Below are positions 25,077 through 34,041 of a stretch of DNA of 64,000 nt, piece by piece. A program made the translations under genes and the position numbers. Position 1 is the stretch's first letter. Every line of letters starts with the position of its first letter. The stretch comes from Paenibacillus sp. Root52. GTDB taxonomy: Bacteria; Bacillota; Bacilli; Paenibacillales; Paenibacillaceae. Where the stretch lies: the NCBI RefSeq assembly GCF_001426865.1, contig NZ_LMFO01000012.1, forward strand, positions 1,086 to 65,085, read 5' to 3'. Below the pieces are notes generated by a model. That model had not been told where the DNA came from, ran no database searches, and saw only the letters and a program-made list of their open reading frames with translations.

Positions 25077-25783
25077 AAATTTGTTTCCTCCTGTTTCAGA
25101 ATTAGATAAGTTCAACTAAAGAATGTTTACACTTGCCACTCCGATAACAGAATAACCTTCCGATCGCTGTTATCCCCAGATTTTTTGGATTCCCTTCTTC
25201 AAAGGGAAAATCCGGTGATAAAGGCGAACGCTTCGCTTCTTCACGTTATTTCTGTCCTCTCCGTTCTCGTGCAAAAAGTTTAGTTGAACCTATATCGTTT
25301 GGAATAAAAATGAAAACTTTCTGCAAATTCATTTCCTGTATTATTTAACCTGCGGCATGTTAGTTGACGCAGACAACAGGTTAATGCAATAAAATTGGAA
25401 AATAATATGCGCTGTATCTAATAAAACCGTAACATAGGACAAAGTGAAGGGTCAAGCGCGTTATGATTGTTTACATTGAAAAATTGCACATGAATGACGT
25501 GTTTTCAGAAAATAGAAAAAGTCATAAACCGTTATGCCTTTTGCATGTAAGCGGTGTACTGGAAAAACTGTATTTTCAGTTTACTTTTTTTAAACTTTTT
25601 TTATGAATTATTGGATATGACAACCGTTCAACAGGTTTCGACACTTTTATAATAGAAGAAAGGCAATTGAAATAAGGCTAAATAAGTGTGGAATATTAAT
25701 CTTTTTGCGCCACATTGAGGCATGTGTCAAAATGAAAGAAGTTAATCTAGGTTGAATGGTGAATGGAAGAGGAGGAATGGCAG
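25077..25783. other. Long intergenic region with repeat element and divergent promoters
   Basis: About 700 bases between divergent genes. Bases 25110-25289 form a structured repeat element (listed separately). The rest is AT-rich; a TATAAT at 25648-25653 could be the -10 of the ADP-ribosylglycohydrolase gene, with TTCAAC at 25627-25632 as a poor -35 (15-base spacer). No further gene is seen. Confidence 0.5.
25110..25289. repeat. 180-bp structured repeat with terminal inverted repeats
   Basis: Ends are GTTCAACTAAA (25110-25120) and its reverse complement TTTAGTTGAAC (25279-25289). Inside are further inverted pairs, GATAACAG/CTGTTATC and GGATTCCCTT/AAGGGAAAATCC, so either strand could fold into a multi-stem structure. 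No coding capacity. It resembles the dispersed non-coding repeats of Paenibacillus genomes, though only one copy is in the window. Confidence 0.65.
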
Positions 25784-26719
25784 ATGCTTAATCAAGATCG
25801 CTTTAATGGAACGTTCATTGGACTTGCCGCTGGCGATGCACTCGGTACAACTGTGGAATTCAGTGCCCCGGGAACATTTGAACCAATGACAGATATGGTG
25901 GGTGGCGGCGTATTTGGGTTAAAGGCTGGGCAATGGACAGATGATACCTCTATGGCTCTGTGTCTGGCAGAAAGTTTGGTGCGAAGAGAAGCTTTTGACC
26001 CTGCAGATCAGATGCGAAGATATACAAACTGGTACCAAGTGGGATACATGAGCAGTACGGGAACATGCTTCGATATTGGCGGGGCGACGCGGAACGCTTT
26101 GGAACGATTTGCAGTGTCAGGGGAGCCGTATAGTGGATCTACGAATCCGAATACGGCAGGCAACGGCTCCATTATGCGGCTTGCTCCAGTAGCGATGGCC
26201 TATGCTAACCACCCGGAAGAAGCGGTGCGGTATGCCGAGATGAGTTCTCGAACAACACATGCCACGACCGAAAGCGTAGAAGCCTGTGGTGTGTTGGCTG
26301 CGATTCTGGTGGCTGGACTTCAGGGAGCGAGCAAAGAAACCATGTTGTCCCCAGTGACCATTCGTCAGTGGCGGGAATCGAAGACATTTTCCCCTGGCAT
26401 AGAGGAAGTGGTGGAAGCGTCTTATCAGCGCATGGAGCCACCCGGAATTCAAGGGAGTGGTTATGTCGTTCGTTCGCTTGAAGCGGCTTTGTGGGCTTTT
26501 TATAAATCTTCTACTTTTGCAGAAGGAGCACTCTTGGCGGTAAACTTAGGCGATGATGCGGATACAACCGGAGCTGTGTATGGGCAAATTGCCGGTGCAT
26601 ATTATGGTCTGAGCGGCATTCCAGTCCAATGGCGAGAGAAGCTGGCTATGCAAGAAACGTTAGATGAGGTAGTGAATGGGCTGTGGCATAGAGCGAATAA
26701 AAGCCAAAATCACGGGTGA
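25784..26719 (+). CDS. ADP-ribosylglycohydrolase family protein
   Basis: A 311-residue protein with the family's metal-binding motifs in order: GLAAGDALGTTVEF, WTDDTSMALC, GNGSIMRLAPVA, and NLGDDADTTGAVYGQIAGA. It hydrolyses ADP-ribose from proteins, nucleic acids or small molecules using two magnesium ions. ATG 25784 is preferred, with GAGGAGGA seven bases upstream; the longer frame from 25763 has no ribosome site. It appears monocistronic with a perfect terminator overlapping its stop. No ADP-ribosyltransferase gene is adjacent, so the target is unknown. Confidence 0.9.
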   Translation: MLNQDRFNGTFIGLAAGDALGTTVEFSAPGTFEPMTDMVGGGVFGLKAGQWTDDTSMALCLAESLVRREAFDPADQMRRYTNWYQVGYMSSTGTCFDIGGATRNALERFAVSGEPYSGSTNPNTAGNGSIMRLAPVAMAYANHPEEAVRYAEMSSRTTHATTESVEACGVLAAILVAGLQGASKETMLSPVTIRQWRESKTFSPGIEEVVEASYQRMEPPGIQGSGYVVRSLEAALWAFYKSSTFAEGALLAVNLGDDADTTGAVYGQIAGAYYGLSGIPVQWREKLAMQETLDEVVNGLWHRANKSQNHG

Positions 26720-26739
26720 GATCCTGTGATTTTGGCTTT
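26700..26739. terminator. Bidirectional terminator overlapping a gene end
   Basis: A perfect 14-bp stem, AAAGCCAAAATCAC (26700-26713) and its complement (26726-26739). The stop codon of the ADP-ribosylglycohydrolase lies in the loop. T-runs on both sides let it also end the convergent membrane-protein gene. Confidence 0.9.
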
Positions 26740-26746
26740 GTTCGTG

Positions 26747-27166
26747 TTATATGACATCAAGCGTATAGCGAAGGTAGAAGAAGAGATAAATAACAGCGGC
26801 TCCTATTCCAATGCTAATCGCGGTTTTATGTTTCCTTTTTACGACGAAGATCAGCCGCAGGATAAATAGAACCGGAAGAGCTAATGAAATAATCCAATGC
26901 GTTAGGAGCATATCAGTGTAGTCTGCATGTGCGTATGTGGCGAAGATGATTAGTGTTAAATTGAATAACTCATCCCGTTGTCGGATTATGGTGGAGATGA
27001 CAACAAGAACGACAACGTACACGGGGATGATATACGCACCCAATAACTGCTCAACCGCAGATTGGGAAGTTATCTGTTCTAACATGAATGAACTGAGAAG
27101 TAGGAGGGCAAAAGAAACAATGGTGAAATAATACCAAATTTTGTTCTTCAGAGGTTGAGTATTCAT
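26747..27166 (-). CDS. Small integral membrane protein, unknown
   Basis: A 139-residue protein with four hydrophobic helices (about 10-30, 42-60, 70-105 as two, 115-135) separated by short basic loops (IIRQRDE, VVKRKHKT). AAAGGGA lies six bases before the ATG. No family recognised. It is followed by a shared terminator and preceded by an unrelated secreted-protein gene on the same strand. Confidence 0.7.
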   Translation of the reverse strand: MNTQPLKNKIWYYFTIVSFALLLLSSFMLEQITSQSAVEQLLGAYIIPVYVVVLVVISTIIRQRDELFNLTLIIFATYAHADYTDMLLTHWIISLALPVLFILRLIFVVKRKHKTAISIGIGAAVIYLFFYLRYTLDVI

Positions 27167-27247
27167 GTTAAGTCCCTTTCACATTGGATAATAGTAAGCC
27201 TGGTCATGACTTGATGATTGATATTGATTCGTAATATCAATTTAATT

Positions 27248-28033
27248 TTAATAGATCACATGACTGGAATTCTTAGAGTACTGTGAGTCGACGCTAACGT
27301 TAGCGTATGGGTATTCTGTCCAAGGTACCCACAGAGTGTCTTCTCCCTGGGAGGAGTTGTAACTAATAATTCTAGATGCTCCGGTAGATGCTTCAATCTT
27401 ACGGATCGTTTCAGACGTCATATATGAATCAATCGTGTTGAGAACACCTACTGCTGAAATAATATGGCCGATTACAGGGAATTTGGCAGAGATTGGCCAG
27501 CCTAACAATGCCGTCATCACATGCTGCCAAGTGGTCAGGTTTCCGCGCAGCTTTTTGTCTATAATATCTGCTGTCACCGTCGGTGGTAAGTATTGCACTC
27601 GGTGAGTGGCGATATATCTACTTCCCAGGTAAGACTGATAGTAATCCTCTCCACCTCTCTTCATCAATACTTGTTTGAAATTAACAGTTGCGGCTTGTGT
27701 AGCCTGAGCTTGCGTTGTTATTCCTTCGTTAGGCATAGCGTTATATTCGTTCTCGATAAGGTTAGTGAAATAATCAATGCTCTCTTGTGATGCATTCTGA
27801 TTCTCAAGTTGTTCTCTAGCGATATCTAAGACCTCTTCTTTGGTTAGTTGCTTAGAGGAGTCGTTTGCTGTGCTTAAGCTTTGTGCTGCGTCCACATCCC
27901 ACCAATTCTCTTCGGTTGTTATTTCGTTGTTAACTGATTCCTCGGCACTTGCTCGGGGATGCTGGAAAGTTCCTAATACAACAGTGGCGAACATGACAAA
28001 AGCCAAAAATGCCTTAAATTCTTTTCTTATCAA
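27248..28033 (-). CDS. Secreted protein of unknown function
   Basis: A 261-residue exported protein. The TTG at 28033 is the likely start because AAGGAGG lies nine bases upstream; the open frame from 28072 has the ribosome site inside it. Then MIRKEFKAFLAFVMFATVVLG and cleavage near ASA-E. The mature part has an acidic helical N-terminal region (about 55-110) and a Gly/Tyr-rich second half (YYQSYLGSRYIATHRVQYLP, WVPWTEYPYANV). No catalytic motif or known domain is visible. Confidence 0.7.
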   Translation of the reverse strand: MIRKEFKAFLAFVMFATVVLGTFQHPRASAEESVNNEITTEENWWDVDAAQSLSTANDSSKQLTKEEVLDIAREQLENQNASQESIDYFTNLIENEYNAMPNEGITTQAQATQAATVNFKQVLMKRGGEDYYQSYLGSRYIATHRVQYLPPTVTADIIDKKLRGNLTTWQHVMTALLGWPISAKFPVIGHIISAVGVLNTIDSYMTSETIRKIEASTGASRIISYNSSQGEDTLWVPWTEYPYANVSVDSQYSKNSSHVIY

Positions 28034-28296
28034 TGTGTAATACCTCCTTATGAATTCATACCAATTAAACATATGCTAAGGAGTATTTCAACAAAAAATG
28101 GGATAAAAGGTAAGTCTGACCTATATGTAAAAGACAGATTTAAAACTAAAGTCCCACAGCTTCTCTATGTCCCTATAGCGCCTGAATACCGAGAATTGCT
28201 GTTCAGGATTAGAGCAAGGCGGTATACTATATAAGTTGTGTTTATAGAGATGCGCAAGGTTTCATTATGTTAAACGGATAGGAGAAGAGACATCGT

Positions 28297-29541
28297 ATGA
28301 GTAAGACAGAGAGCAAGAAGGCGCAAGCTTCGCCATCCAATCCGCGAGGTGCATTTCCATTGTCCTTGCTGTGCCTCACTGTAGGTGCATTTGCGATTGG
28401 TATGACCGAATTTATCATTATGGGATTGTTGCCAAACGTGGCGACAGATCTGAATGTAAGCATTCCACAAGCAGGTCAACTTATTACGGGATATGCGCTT
28501 GGTGTAGCTGTAGGTGCACCGATATTAACGGTGTTTACACATAAAATACCGCAAAAGAGATTGCTTGTCCTATTAATGTGCATTTTCATTCTAGGCAACG
28601 CTTTGTCTGTTATAGCACCAACCTATGGGTTACTAATCTCCGCACGTATTTTGACGGCATTTGCGCATGGTACGTTTCTAGGTGTGGGGTCGATTATGGC
28701 AACGAAGCTGGTTGCTCCAGAGAGAAGGGCAGGAGCTGTATCCGTTGTGCTCGCAGGACTTACGATTGCGAATATCATTGGCGTTCCATTTGGTACATTT
28801 ATTGGTCAACAATTGGGGTGGCGATCATCGTTCGGTGCGATTACAATCCTAGGCATCATTTCGTTAATTGGGATCATTCGCTTTATTCCGGTTATCCCGC
28901 AAGGCGCTCCGGCGAATCTGATGCAACAGTTTCGCAACCTGATTCGCCCGCAGGTATTATTGGTTCTACTTGTTGGTGCGCTAGGATGTGGAAGTCTCTT
29001 TGCCGTGTTCACGTACATTACCCCAATGTTAGTGGATATTAGTGGTTTTGCGGAGCAAAATGTAACCTGGATTCTTGTGCTGTTCGGCGTAGGTGTTACC
29101 CTTGGCAATATGGTAGGTGGACGTCTGGCGGATTGGAAGCTGATGCCGTCACTAATAGTTAATTTCGGTATACTAGCTGTACTTCTCGCTGTACTTACGT
29201 TCACGCTAGAGAATGCTTATCTAGCGGTGTTTACGATATTTTGCTGGGGTGTCGCGGCCTTCGGTATTATGCCAGGATTGCAGATTCGCATTATGAACCT
29301 GACCCGAGAAGCGCCATTACTTGCAACGACATCAAGTCATTCGGCTTTCAATTTGGGTAACGCCTGGGGTGCGTACTTAGGTGGCTTCGCAATTACCCAT
29401 ACGGGGCTGGGTTCCGTACCGCTCTACGCAGCCGTTATTGCAGCCTGTGGATTATTAGGGTTATTGATTAGTGTAGGAATGGATCGGAGAAAACGATTGA
29501 TTGATAAGTCGGAAATGGTAGAAGTTGCATCGGCGAATTAA
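28297..29541 (+). CDS. MFS transporter, drug/arabinose-efflux (AraJ/YdhP) type
   Basis: A 414-residue membrane protein with 12 helices and a cytoplasmic basic N-terminus. The first helix motif AIGMTEFIIMGLLPNVATDL is typical of the AraJ/YdhP/PbuE group of the DHA1 antiporters; the motif between helices 2 and 3 is modified (HKIPQKRLL), and the helix 5 motif C region contains GVPFGTFIGQQLGWR. It probably exports a sugar derivative, purine or drug by proton exchange. AGGAGAAGAG precedes the ATG; an intrinsic terminator follows. Confidence 0.88.
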   Translation: MSKTESKKAQASPSNPRGAFPLSLLCLTVGAFAIGMTEFIIMGLLPNVATDLNVSIPQAGQLITGYALGVAVGAPILTVFTHKIPQKRLLVLLMCIFILGNALSVIAPTYGLLISARILTAFAHGTFLGVGSIMATKLVAPERRAGAVSVVLAGLTIANIIGVPFGTFIGQQLGWRSSFGAITILGIISLIGIIRFIPVIPQGAPANLMQQFRNLIRPQVLLVLLVGALGCGSLFAVFTYITPMLVDISGFAEQNVTWILVLFGVGVTLGNMVGGRLADWKLMPSLIVNFGILAVLLAVLTFTLENAYLAVFTIFCWGVAAFGIMPGLQIRIMNLTREAPLLATTSSHSAFNLGNAWGAYLGGFAITHTGLGSVPLYAAVIAACGLLGLLISVGMDRRKRLIDKSEMVEVASAN

Positions 29542-29563
29542 ATAGGGATATCATGCAGCATAC

Positions 29564-29607
29564 AAAACCTCTGTTCACACATTGAGAAGTGGGATGGAGG
29601 TTTTTTT
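29564..29607 (+). terminator. Terminator after the MFS gene
   Basis: AAAACCTC (29564-29571) pairs with GAGGTTTT (29597-29604), followed by a run of seven Ts. Confidence 0.85.
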
Positions 29608-29793
29608 GTGTTTCAGGATAATTAAGATGGAAAGTAATGATTAATCTGAGAAACCAATAGTTCGCAAGCTTTTTACGTTGTATAATGAGGTGATAAATAG
29701 CTAGTGATAGAGTTGCACGTTAGACAATAAAAGTACCGACAAGACGAGACAACGAGGATTTTAATTACATAGGTTTTGCAGGAGGGGTAAGAG

Positions 29794-30531
29794 ATGAGAA
29801 AAGATGATTTTGGAAATCGGATGAAGGGGTATGAAAATACATTCAGACAAACCCTGCCTCAGCGGCTACCGATTATTATTCGAATCGATGGATGTCACTT
29901 TCACACGTTTACACGTGGCTTGAAGAAACCATTTGATGAAGCACTGACAGGGGCTCTGTGGGAGACCAGTAAATACTTAGCGCAGAACATTATGGGGTGC
30001 AAATTAGTGTACCATCAGAGCGATGAAATATCTCTTCTGTTGACGAACTACGATAAATTAACAACGAAATCATGGTTTGAAAATAACCTGCAAAAGATGG
30101 TTTCCGTATCTGCCTCAATGGCAACTGCCAAATTTAATGAAGTGATCCGAGATCATTATCCGGATAAGCCACTTGCCACGTTTGATAGCAGGGCTTGGGT
30201 GCTCCCGCCGGATGAAGTGACCAATTATTTTCTCTGGCGCCAACAGGATGCAACGAAGAACAGCATCTCCATGGTAGCTCAAGCTCATTTTCCACATAAC
30301 GAACTACAGGGGCTAGATGGGAAAAGTCTACAGGATAAGTTATTCCTTGAGAAAGGGATCAATTGGAATGACCTACCGATCTGGCAAAAACGTGGAGCCT
30401 GTATAACGAAGCAATTTTACAAAAAGGGTGAAGCTACGCGGAGCAAATGGGACGTGGATTTTGAAACGCCTATCTTTAGTCAGGATCGTGAATATATTAA
30501 TCAATACGTTTATCTACAAAAGGATGAATAA
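29794..30531 (+). CDS. Thg1-like (tRNA-His guanylyltransferase family) 3'-5' polymerase
   Basis: A 245-residue protein with the Thg1 palm signatures: RIDGCHFHTF (metal ligand D32), and HQSDEISLL with D77/E78. Bacterial Thg1-like proteins add nucleotides to the 5' end of RNA in the 3'-5' direction and can repair truncated tRNA 5' ends; genomic tRNA-His in bacteria already encodes G-1, so repair is the likelier job. GGAGGGG precedes the ATG. The next gene, a P-loop kinase, starts three bases after its stop, suggesting a two-step RNA end-processing pair. Confidence 0.92.
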   Translation: MRKDDFGNRMKGYENTFRQTLPQRLPIIIRIDGCHFHTFTRGLKKPFDEALTGALWETSKYLAQNIMGCKLVYHQSDEISLLLTNYDKLTTKSWFENNLQKMVSVSASMATAKFNEVIRDHYPDKPLATFDSRAWVLPPDEVTNYFLWRQQDATKNSISMVAQAHFPHNELQGLDGKSLQDKLFLEKGINWNDLPIWQKRGACITKQFYKKGEATRSKWDVDFETPIFSQDREYINQYVYLQKDE

Positions 30532-30533
30532 CA

Positions 30534-30968
30534 GTGGAATGTATAATTTTTATTGGGATACAGGCCTCGGGGAAATCGACATTTTATCAAGCAAACTTTT
30601 TCAAAACGCATATGCGAATCAATCTGGATATGTTGAGAACGAGACATCGTGAGCAGATTTATTTAACCGCTTCGCTTGAGGCGAAACAACCCTTTGTGAT
30701 TGATAATACGAATCCCACGATCGAAGAACGAAAAAAGTATATCGATGCAGCCAAGAGGAACCGATTTAAGGTTGTAGGTTATTATTTTGAACCTGATTAT
30801 GAGTTGTCTTATTCGAGGAATGCACTGAGAGAAGGAGCCGCTAAGATTCCGGAAGTTGGACTCAAAAGCACGATGAAGAATCTGCAAATGCCTACATATG
30901 CTGAAGGGTTTGATACGTTGTATCTAGTCCGTTCCGTGGATGGAAAGTTTGAGGTTGAGCAGATATAA
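30534..30968 (+). CDS. P-loop kinase, polynucleotide-kinase-like (AAA_33 type)
   Basis: A 144-residue protein with a Walker A GIQASGKST (about residues 8-16), a substrate loop with NLDMLRTRH, a Walker-B-like FVIDNTNPT, and a lid with arginines (SRNALREGAAKIPEVGL). This is the layout of small T4-Pnk-type kinases that phosphorylate 5' ends of nucleic acids. GTG start, AAAGGA upstream, three bases after the Thg1-like stop: translationally coupled. It could supply a 5'-phosphorylated RNA for the Thg1-like enzyme. Confidence 0.85.
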   Translation: MECIIFIGIQASGKSTFYQANFFKTHMRINLDMLRTRHREQIYLTASLEAKQPFVIDNTNPTIEERKKYIDAAKRNRFKVVGYYFEPDYELSYSRNALREGAAKIPEVGLKSTMKNLQMPTYAEGFDTLYLVRSVDGKFEVEQI

Positions 30969-30978
30969 GTAGGTATGC

Positions 30979-31028
30979 AAAGGGAGCTATTTGGGCGCAG
31001 TTTTAAAGCACCTGATAAGCTCCCTTTT
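30979..31028. terminator. Terminator between kinase gene and sigK
   Basis: AAAGGGAGCT (30979-30988) pairs with AGCTCCCTTT (31018-31027). Ts follow on the plus strand; As on the other side make it usable for the convergent sigK as well. Confidence 0.8.
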
Positions 31029-31068
31029 GGTTACAATGCAGAACCTGACTTCGAAGGTGAAGAAGTTT

Positions 31069-31770
31069 CTAACTCTTTTGTTTATAGAACTCATGATATA
31101 GCTTCATGAGCGCCCTTTTCTCAATCCGCGACACATAAGAACGGGAGATGCCCAGTTCCTTGGCGATTTCACGCTGGGTTCGTTCTTCACCACCTGCTTC
31201 CAGACCGAATCGGCCAATAACGACTTCTTTCTCCCGATCATCGAGAATATCGAGATTACGATAAATTTTGCTTTTCTCAATTTTGAGTTGAACCCGATCT
31301 ACGACATCATCTGCTTCTGTTCCTAGGATATCTATTAGTGTAATTTCATTGCCTTCCTTATCCGTACCGATGGGATCATGCAGGGATACGTCTTTACGTG
31401 TTTTTTTCAGGGAACGGAGATGCATCAGTATTTCGTTTTCAATACAACGAGCCGCAAACGTAGCAAGCTTGGTTCCTTTTCCTTGCTGGAAGCTTTCGAT
31501 AGCCTTAATCAAACCGATGGTTCCGATTGAAATCAGGTCCTCCTGATCTTCGCCCGTATTATCAAATTTCTTAACGATATGTGCGACGAGGCGCAAATTG
31601 TGTTCGATCAACAGATTTCGAGAATGGGCATTGCCTTCGGCCATGAGGCGTAAATGTTTGGCTTCGTCGTCCTCAGCGAGCGGTTGAGGGAATGCATTAT
31701 TTTTGACATACGAGACGAGCAACGTCAACTCTTTGATGAATAGGGCAATTGCAGTAAACAATCCGGGCAC
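31069..31770 (-). CDS. sigK: RNA polymerase sporulation sigma factor, pro-sigma-K
   Basis: A 233-residue late mother-cell sigma factor, in one piece. The GTG at 31770 has AGGAGG eight bases upstream and gives a hydrophobic pro-sequence ([24 protein letters not shown]) as in pro-sigma-K, which SpoIVFB removes. Region 2 ([38 protein letters not shown]), region 3 and region 4 ([18 protein letters not shown]) are complete. There is no skin-type interruption. It would direct late spore coat and exosporium genes, possibly including the BclB-like pair in this window. Confidence 0.96.
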   Translation of the reverse strand: MPGLFTAIALFIKELTLLVSYVKNNAFPQPLAEDDEAKHLRLMAEGNAHSRNLLIEHNLRLVAHIVKKFDNTGEDQEDLISIGTIGLIKAIESFQQGKGTKLATFAARCIENEILMHLRSLKKTRKDVSLHDPIGTDKEGNEITLIDILGTEADDVVDRVQLKIEKSKIYRNLDILDDREKEVVIGRFGLEAGGEERTQREIAKELGISRSYVSRIEKRALMKLYHEFYKQKS

Positions 31771-31955
31771 AGATGACACCTCCTGCAGTTTTACAACGAT
31801 CTGGCCTGAGCACATAAGGGAACAGGGTCGATTTATTGTATGTGGGCTGTTGCCCAGAAGTGCACGTACACGTGAAAAAGGGTTTGAATCTCCAAGCAAT
31901 CATTGATATTTCTGCAGAAGGGATTCGACAGTCTTAAAAAATAAAAAATCAGGGA

Positions 31956-31983
31956 TTGTATTCTGCGGAGATTATTATATGAT
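31956..31983 (+). promoter_or_regulatory. Sigma-A-like promoter of the permease gene
   Basis: TTGTAT (31956-31961), 16-base spacer, TATGAT (31978-31983), about 50 bases before the permease start. Confidence 0.5.
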
Positions 31984-32033
31984 GGGGTATAACTATTTTA
32001 GCAACTTAGAGAGCATGAGCAGAAAGAGAGTGG

Positions 32034-33404
32034 TTGAGTACGATGCAGGAAGAAACATTAACGCGGGGGTTAAAAAATAGGCATGTGCAGCTGATGGCCA
32101 TCGGGGGAGCCATTGGTACGGGACTGTTCCTAGGGGCAGGCAAAACCATTCAATTGGCTGGGCCGTCGATCCTGCTTGCCTACATCATAACAGGGATCGT
32201 GCTGTTCCTGATCATGCGTGCCTTGGGAGAATTGTTGTTAAGCAATTTGAACTATCATTCATTTGTGGACTTTGTGCGTGATTACCTTGGGGAGATGGCG
32301 GCATTTGTCACGGGATGGACCTACTGGTTCTGCTGGATATCGATTGCGATGGCGGACGTTACAGCCGTTGGACTATACACACAATTTTGGTTTCCGAACA
32401 TTCCTCAATGGATGCCAGGCTTAATTGCACTGGTCATTCTGTTGATCATGAATTTGGCTACAGTCAAATGGTTTGGGGAAATGGAGTTCTGGTTTGCCTT
32501 AATTAAAGTGATTGCCATTGTGGCGCTGATTGTTATTGGGCTCTTCATGATTGTCAAAGGATTCTCTACGGATCTGGGTCCAGCAAGCTTCACAAATATC
32601 TGGAGTCATGGTGGACTATTCCCACATGGGTTACATGGGTTTTTACTATCGTTCCAGATGGTTGTCTTCGCCTTTGTCGGTATTGAACTTGTAGGGCTTA
32701 CAGCTGGGGAGACAGAGAATCCAGAGAAAGTCATTCCTAAGGCCATCAACCAGATCCCGATTCGGGTGTTATTATTCTACGTTGGCGCATTGTTGATCAT
32801 TATGAGCATCTATCCTTGGAACGCTATTGTGCCGAGTGAGAGTCCATTTGTACAGGTATTTGCCGCTGTAGGTATCGCCACAGCAGCAGGGATTGTAAAT
32901 TTTGTCGTGCTGACGTCGGCGGCTTCGGCATGTAATAGCGCTATTTTTAGTACAAGTCGTATGGTATTCTCGATGGCAAAGGATCGCAATGCACCTTCTT
33001 CGTTTGCACGAGTTAACCGGAGAAAGGTACCGTCCAATGCCCTGTTTTTCTCGACGTTGATTATTCTGCTTGCGATTATATTGAATTATGTCATGCCTGA
33101 AGGCGTGTTTGTTCTAATTACGAGTGTGTCGACCGTTTGCTTTATTTTTGTGTGGGGCATCACCGTAATCAGTCACCTGAAATATCGCCGTACTCAACCG
33201 GAACTTGCTAAGCGTGCGAAATTCAGATTACCGTTATATCCTTTCTCGAATTACATTATTCTCACTTTCCTGGTCTTTGTTCTGGTGATCCTCGGATTCG
33301 CAGAAGATACCCGGGTAGCGTTGTTTGTAACGCCAGTGTGGTTCATTCTGCTGGTGGGCGTATATCTTATGCAAAAGAGAAGACGTGGTGTGATTAAGAG
33401 CTGA
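32034..33404 (+). CDS. Amino-acid permease, APC family (CycA/YtnA-like)
   Basis: A 456-residue transporter with 12 helices. The amino-acid-transporter signature near the N-terminus is strong (LKNRHVQLMAIGGAIGTGLF), followed by GELLLSNLNYHSFVDFVRDY and the helix 6 region FVGIELVGLTAGETENPEK. The overall pattern is closest to D-serine/D-alanine/glycine permease CycA and its Bacillus relatives. It imports a small amino acid with protons. The start is uncertain: TTG 32034 or ATG 32043, with only a weak AGAGAG upstream. Confidence 0.88.
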   Translation: MSTMQEETLTRGLKNRHVQLMAIGGAIGTGLFLGAGKTIQLAGPSILLAYIITGIVLFLIMRALGELLLSNLNYHSFVDFVRDYLGEMAAFVTGWTYWFCWISIAMADVTAVGLYTQFWFPNIPQWMPGLIALVILLIMNLATVKWFGEMEFWFALIKVIAIVALIVIGLFMIVKGFSTDLGPASFTNIWSHGGLFPHGLHGFLLSFQMVVFAFVGIELVGLTAGETENPEKVIPKAINQIPIRVLLFYVGALLIIMSIYPWNAIVPSESPFVQVFAAVGIATAAGIVNFVVLTSAASACNSAIFSTSRMVFSMAKDRNAPSSFARVNRRKVPSNALFFSTLIILLAIILNYVMPEGVFVLITSVSTVCFIFVWGITVISHLKYRRTQPELAKRAKFRLPLYPFSNYIILTFLVFVLVILGFAEDTRVALFVTPVWFILLVGVYLMQKRRRGVIKS

Positions 33405-33530
33405 TTGTTAGAACAGGGCGTAACGTTATAAAAAAAGTAATGTATTAAGAAGCGAAGCAATAAGCCAAAAAAGTAAGAATCAATAAAAGTAAAGTGAAAA
33501 ATCCAAAAGTATAGTTGGAGTAAATAAGGA

Positions 33531-33573
33531 GTTGTCTCAAAAGTCGTTCATATGACTTGGGGCAACTTTTTTT
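33531..33573 (+). terminator. Hairpin with T-run downstream of the permease
   Basis: GTTGTCTCAAAAGTC (33531-33545) pairs imperfectly with GACTTGGGGCAAC (33554-33566), followed by seven Ts. Confidence 0.65.
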
Positions 33574-33925
33574 GTTGAGTGCTAACCTCCATCCCTAACG
33601 AACTCAGTAGGCCTTATTGGCGGGAAAATTACATTTCGGAAAAGATAACGAATCGTTGACACGCTAATACGCCTTTTGGGTGCGAAAATTAGTTCCATTC
33701 CGTTGTATTTCGTCATATAACGCTTCTCAGATTCCCTACTATTTCCATTCCTCGTGATTCGATCAAATAAGGTCTCTCAGATTCGTTAAAATTGACGGTG
33801 TATGCTGAGAAGATCGTTGATGAATATACTTTATCTGCTCGTTGCCTCATTCGTTTGTTCTCAAATTACAGATACATTATGTAATCCATTTCAGACACGT
33901 ATTACGTAGTAATATTCCAAAGAAA

Positions 33926-33956
33926 AAGAGCAGTGAGATTAACATCTCCTGCTCTT
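33926..33956 (-). terminator. Terminator of the binding-protein gene
   Basis: AAGAGCAG (33926-33933) and CTGCTCTT (33949-33956) with an inner GAGAT/ATCTC pair; the T-run is on the minus strand. Confidence 0.85.
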
Positions 33957-34041
33957 GTCATATAGCGTTGCGTTGTCCAGCATATTAACTGATTACATTC
34001 TTTTCATAATGTAGCACTTTCAATCAAGATGAACATGCTTG

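Larger units (their letters stand above)
33405..34041. other. Intergenic region with terminators and probable non-coding repeat
   Basis: About 640 bases without a gene. It contains a terminator-like hairpin at 33531-33573, a stretch with internal direct repeats (TCTCAGATTC near 33725 and 33775) that looks like a dispersed intergenic repeat, and the terminator of the convergent binding-protein gene at 33926-33956. Confidence 0.45.

Noticed and set aside
31697..31906. Upstream extension of sigK to 31899
   Set aside because: The GTG at 31770 has an ideal ribosome site and gives the known pro-sigma-K length and N-terminus.
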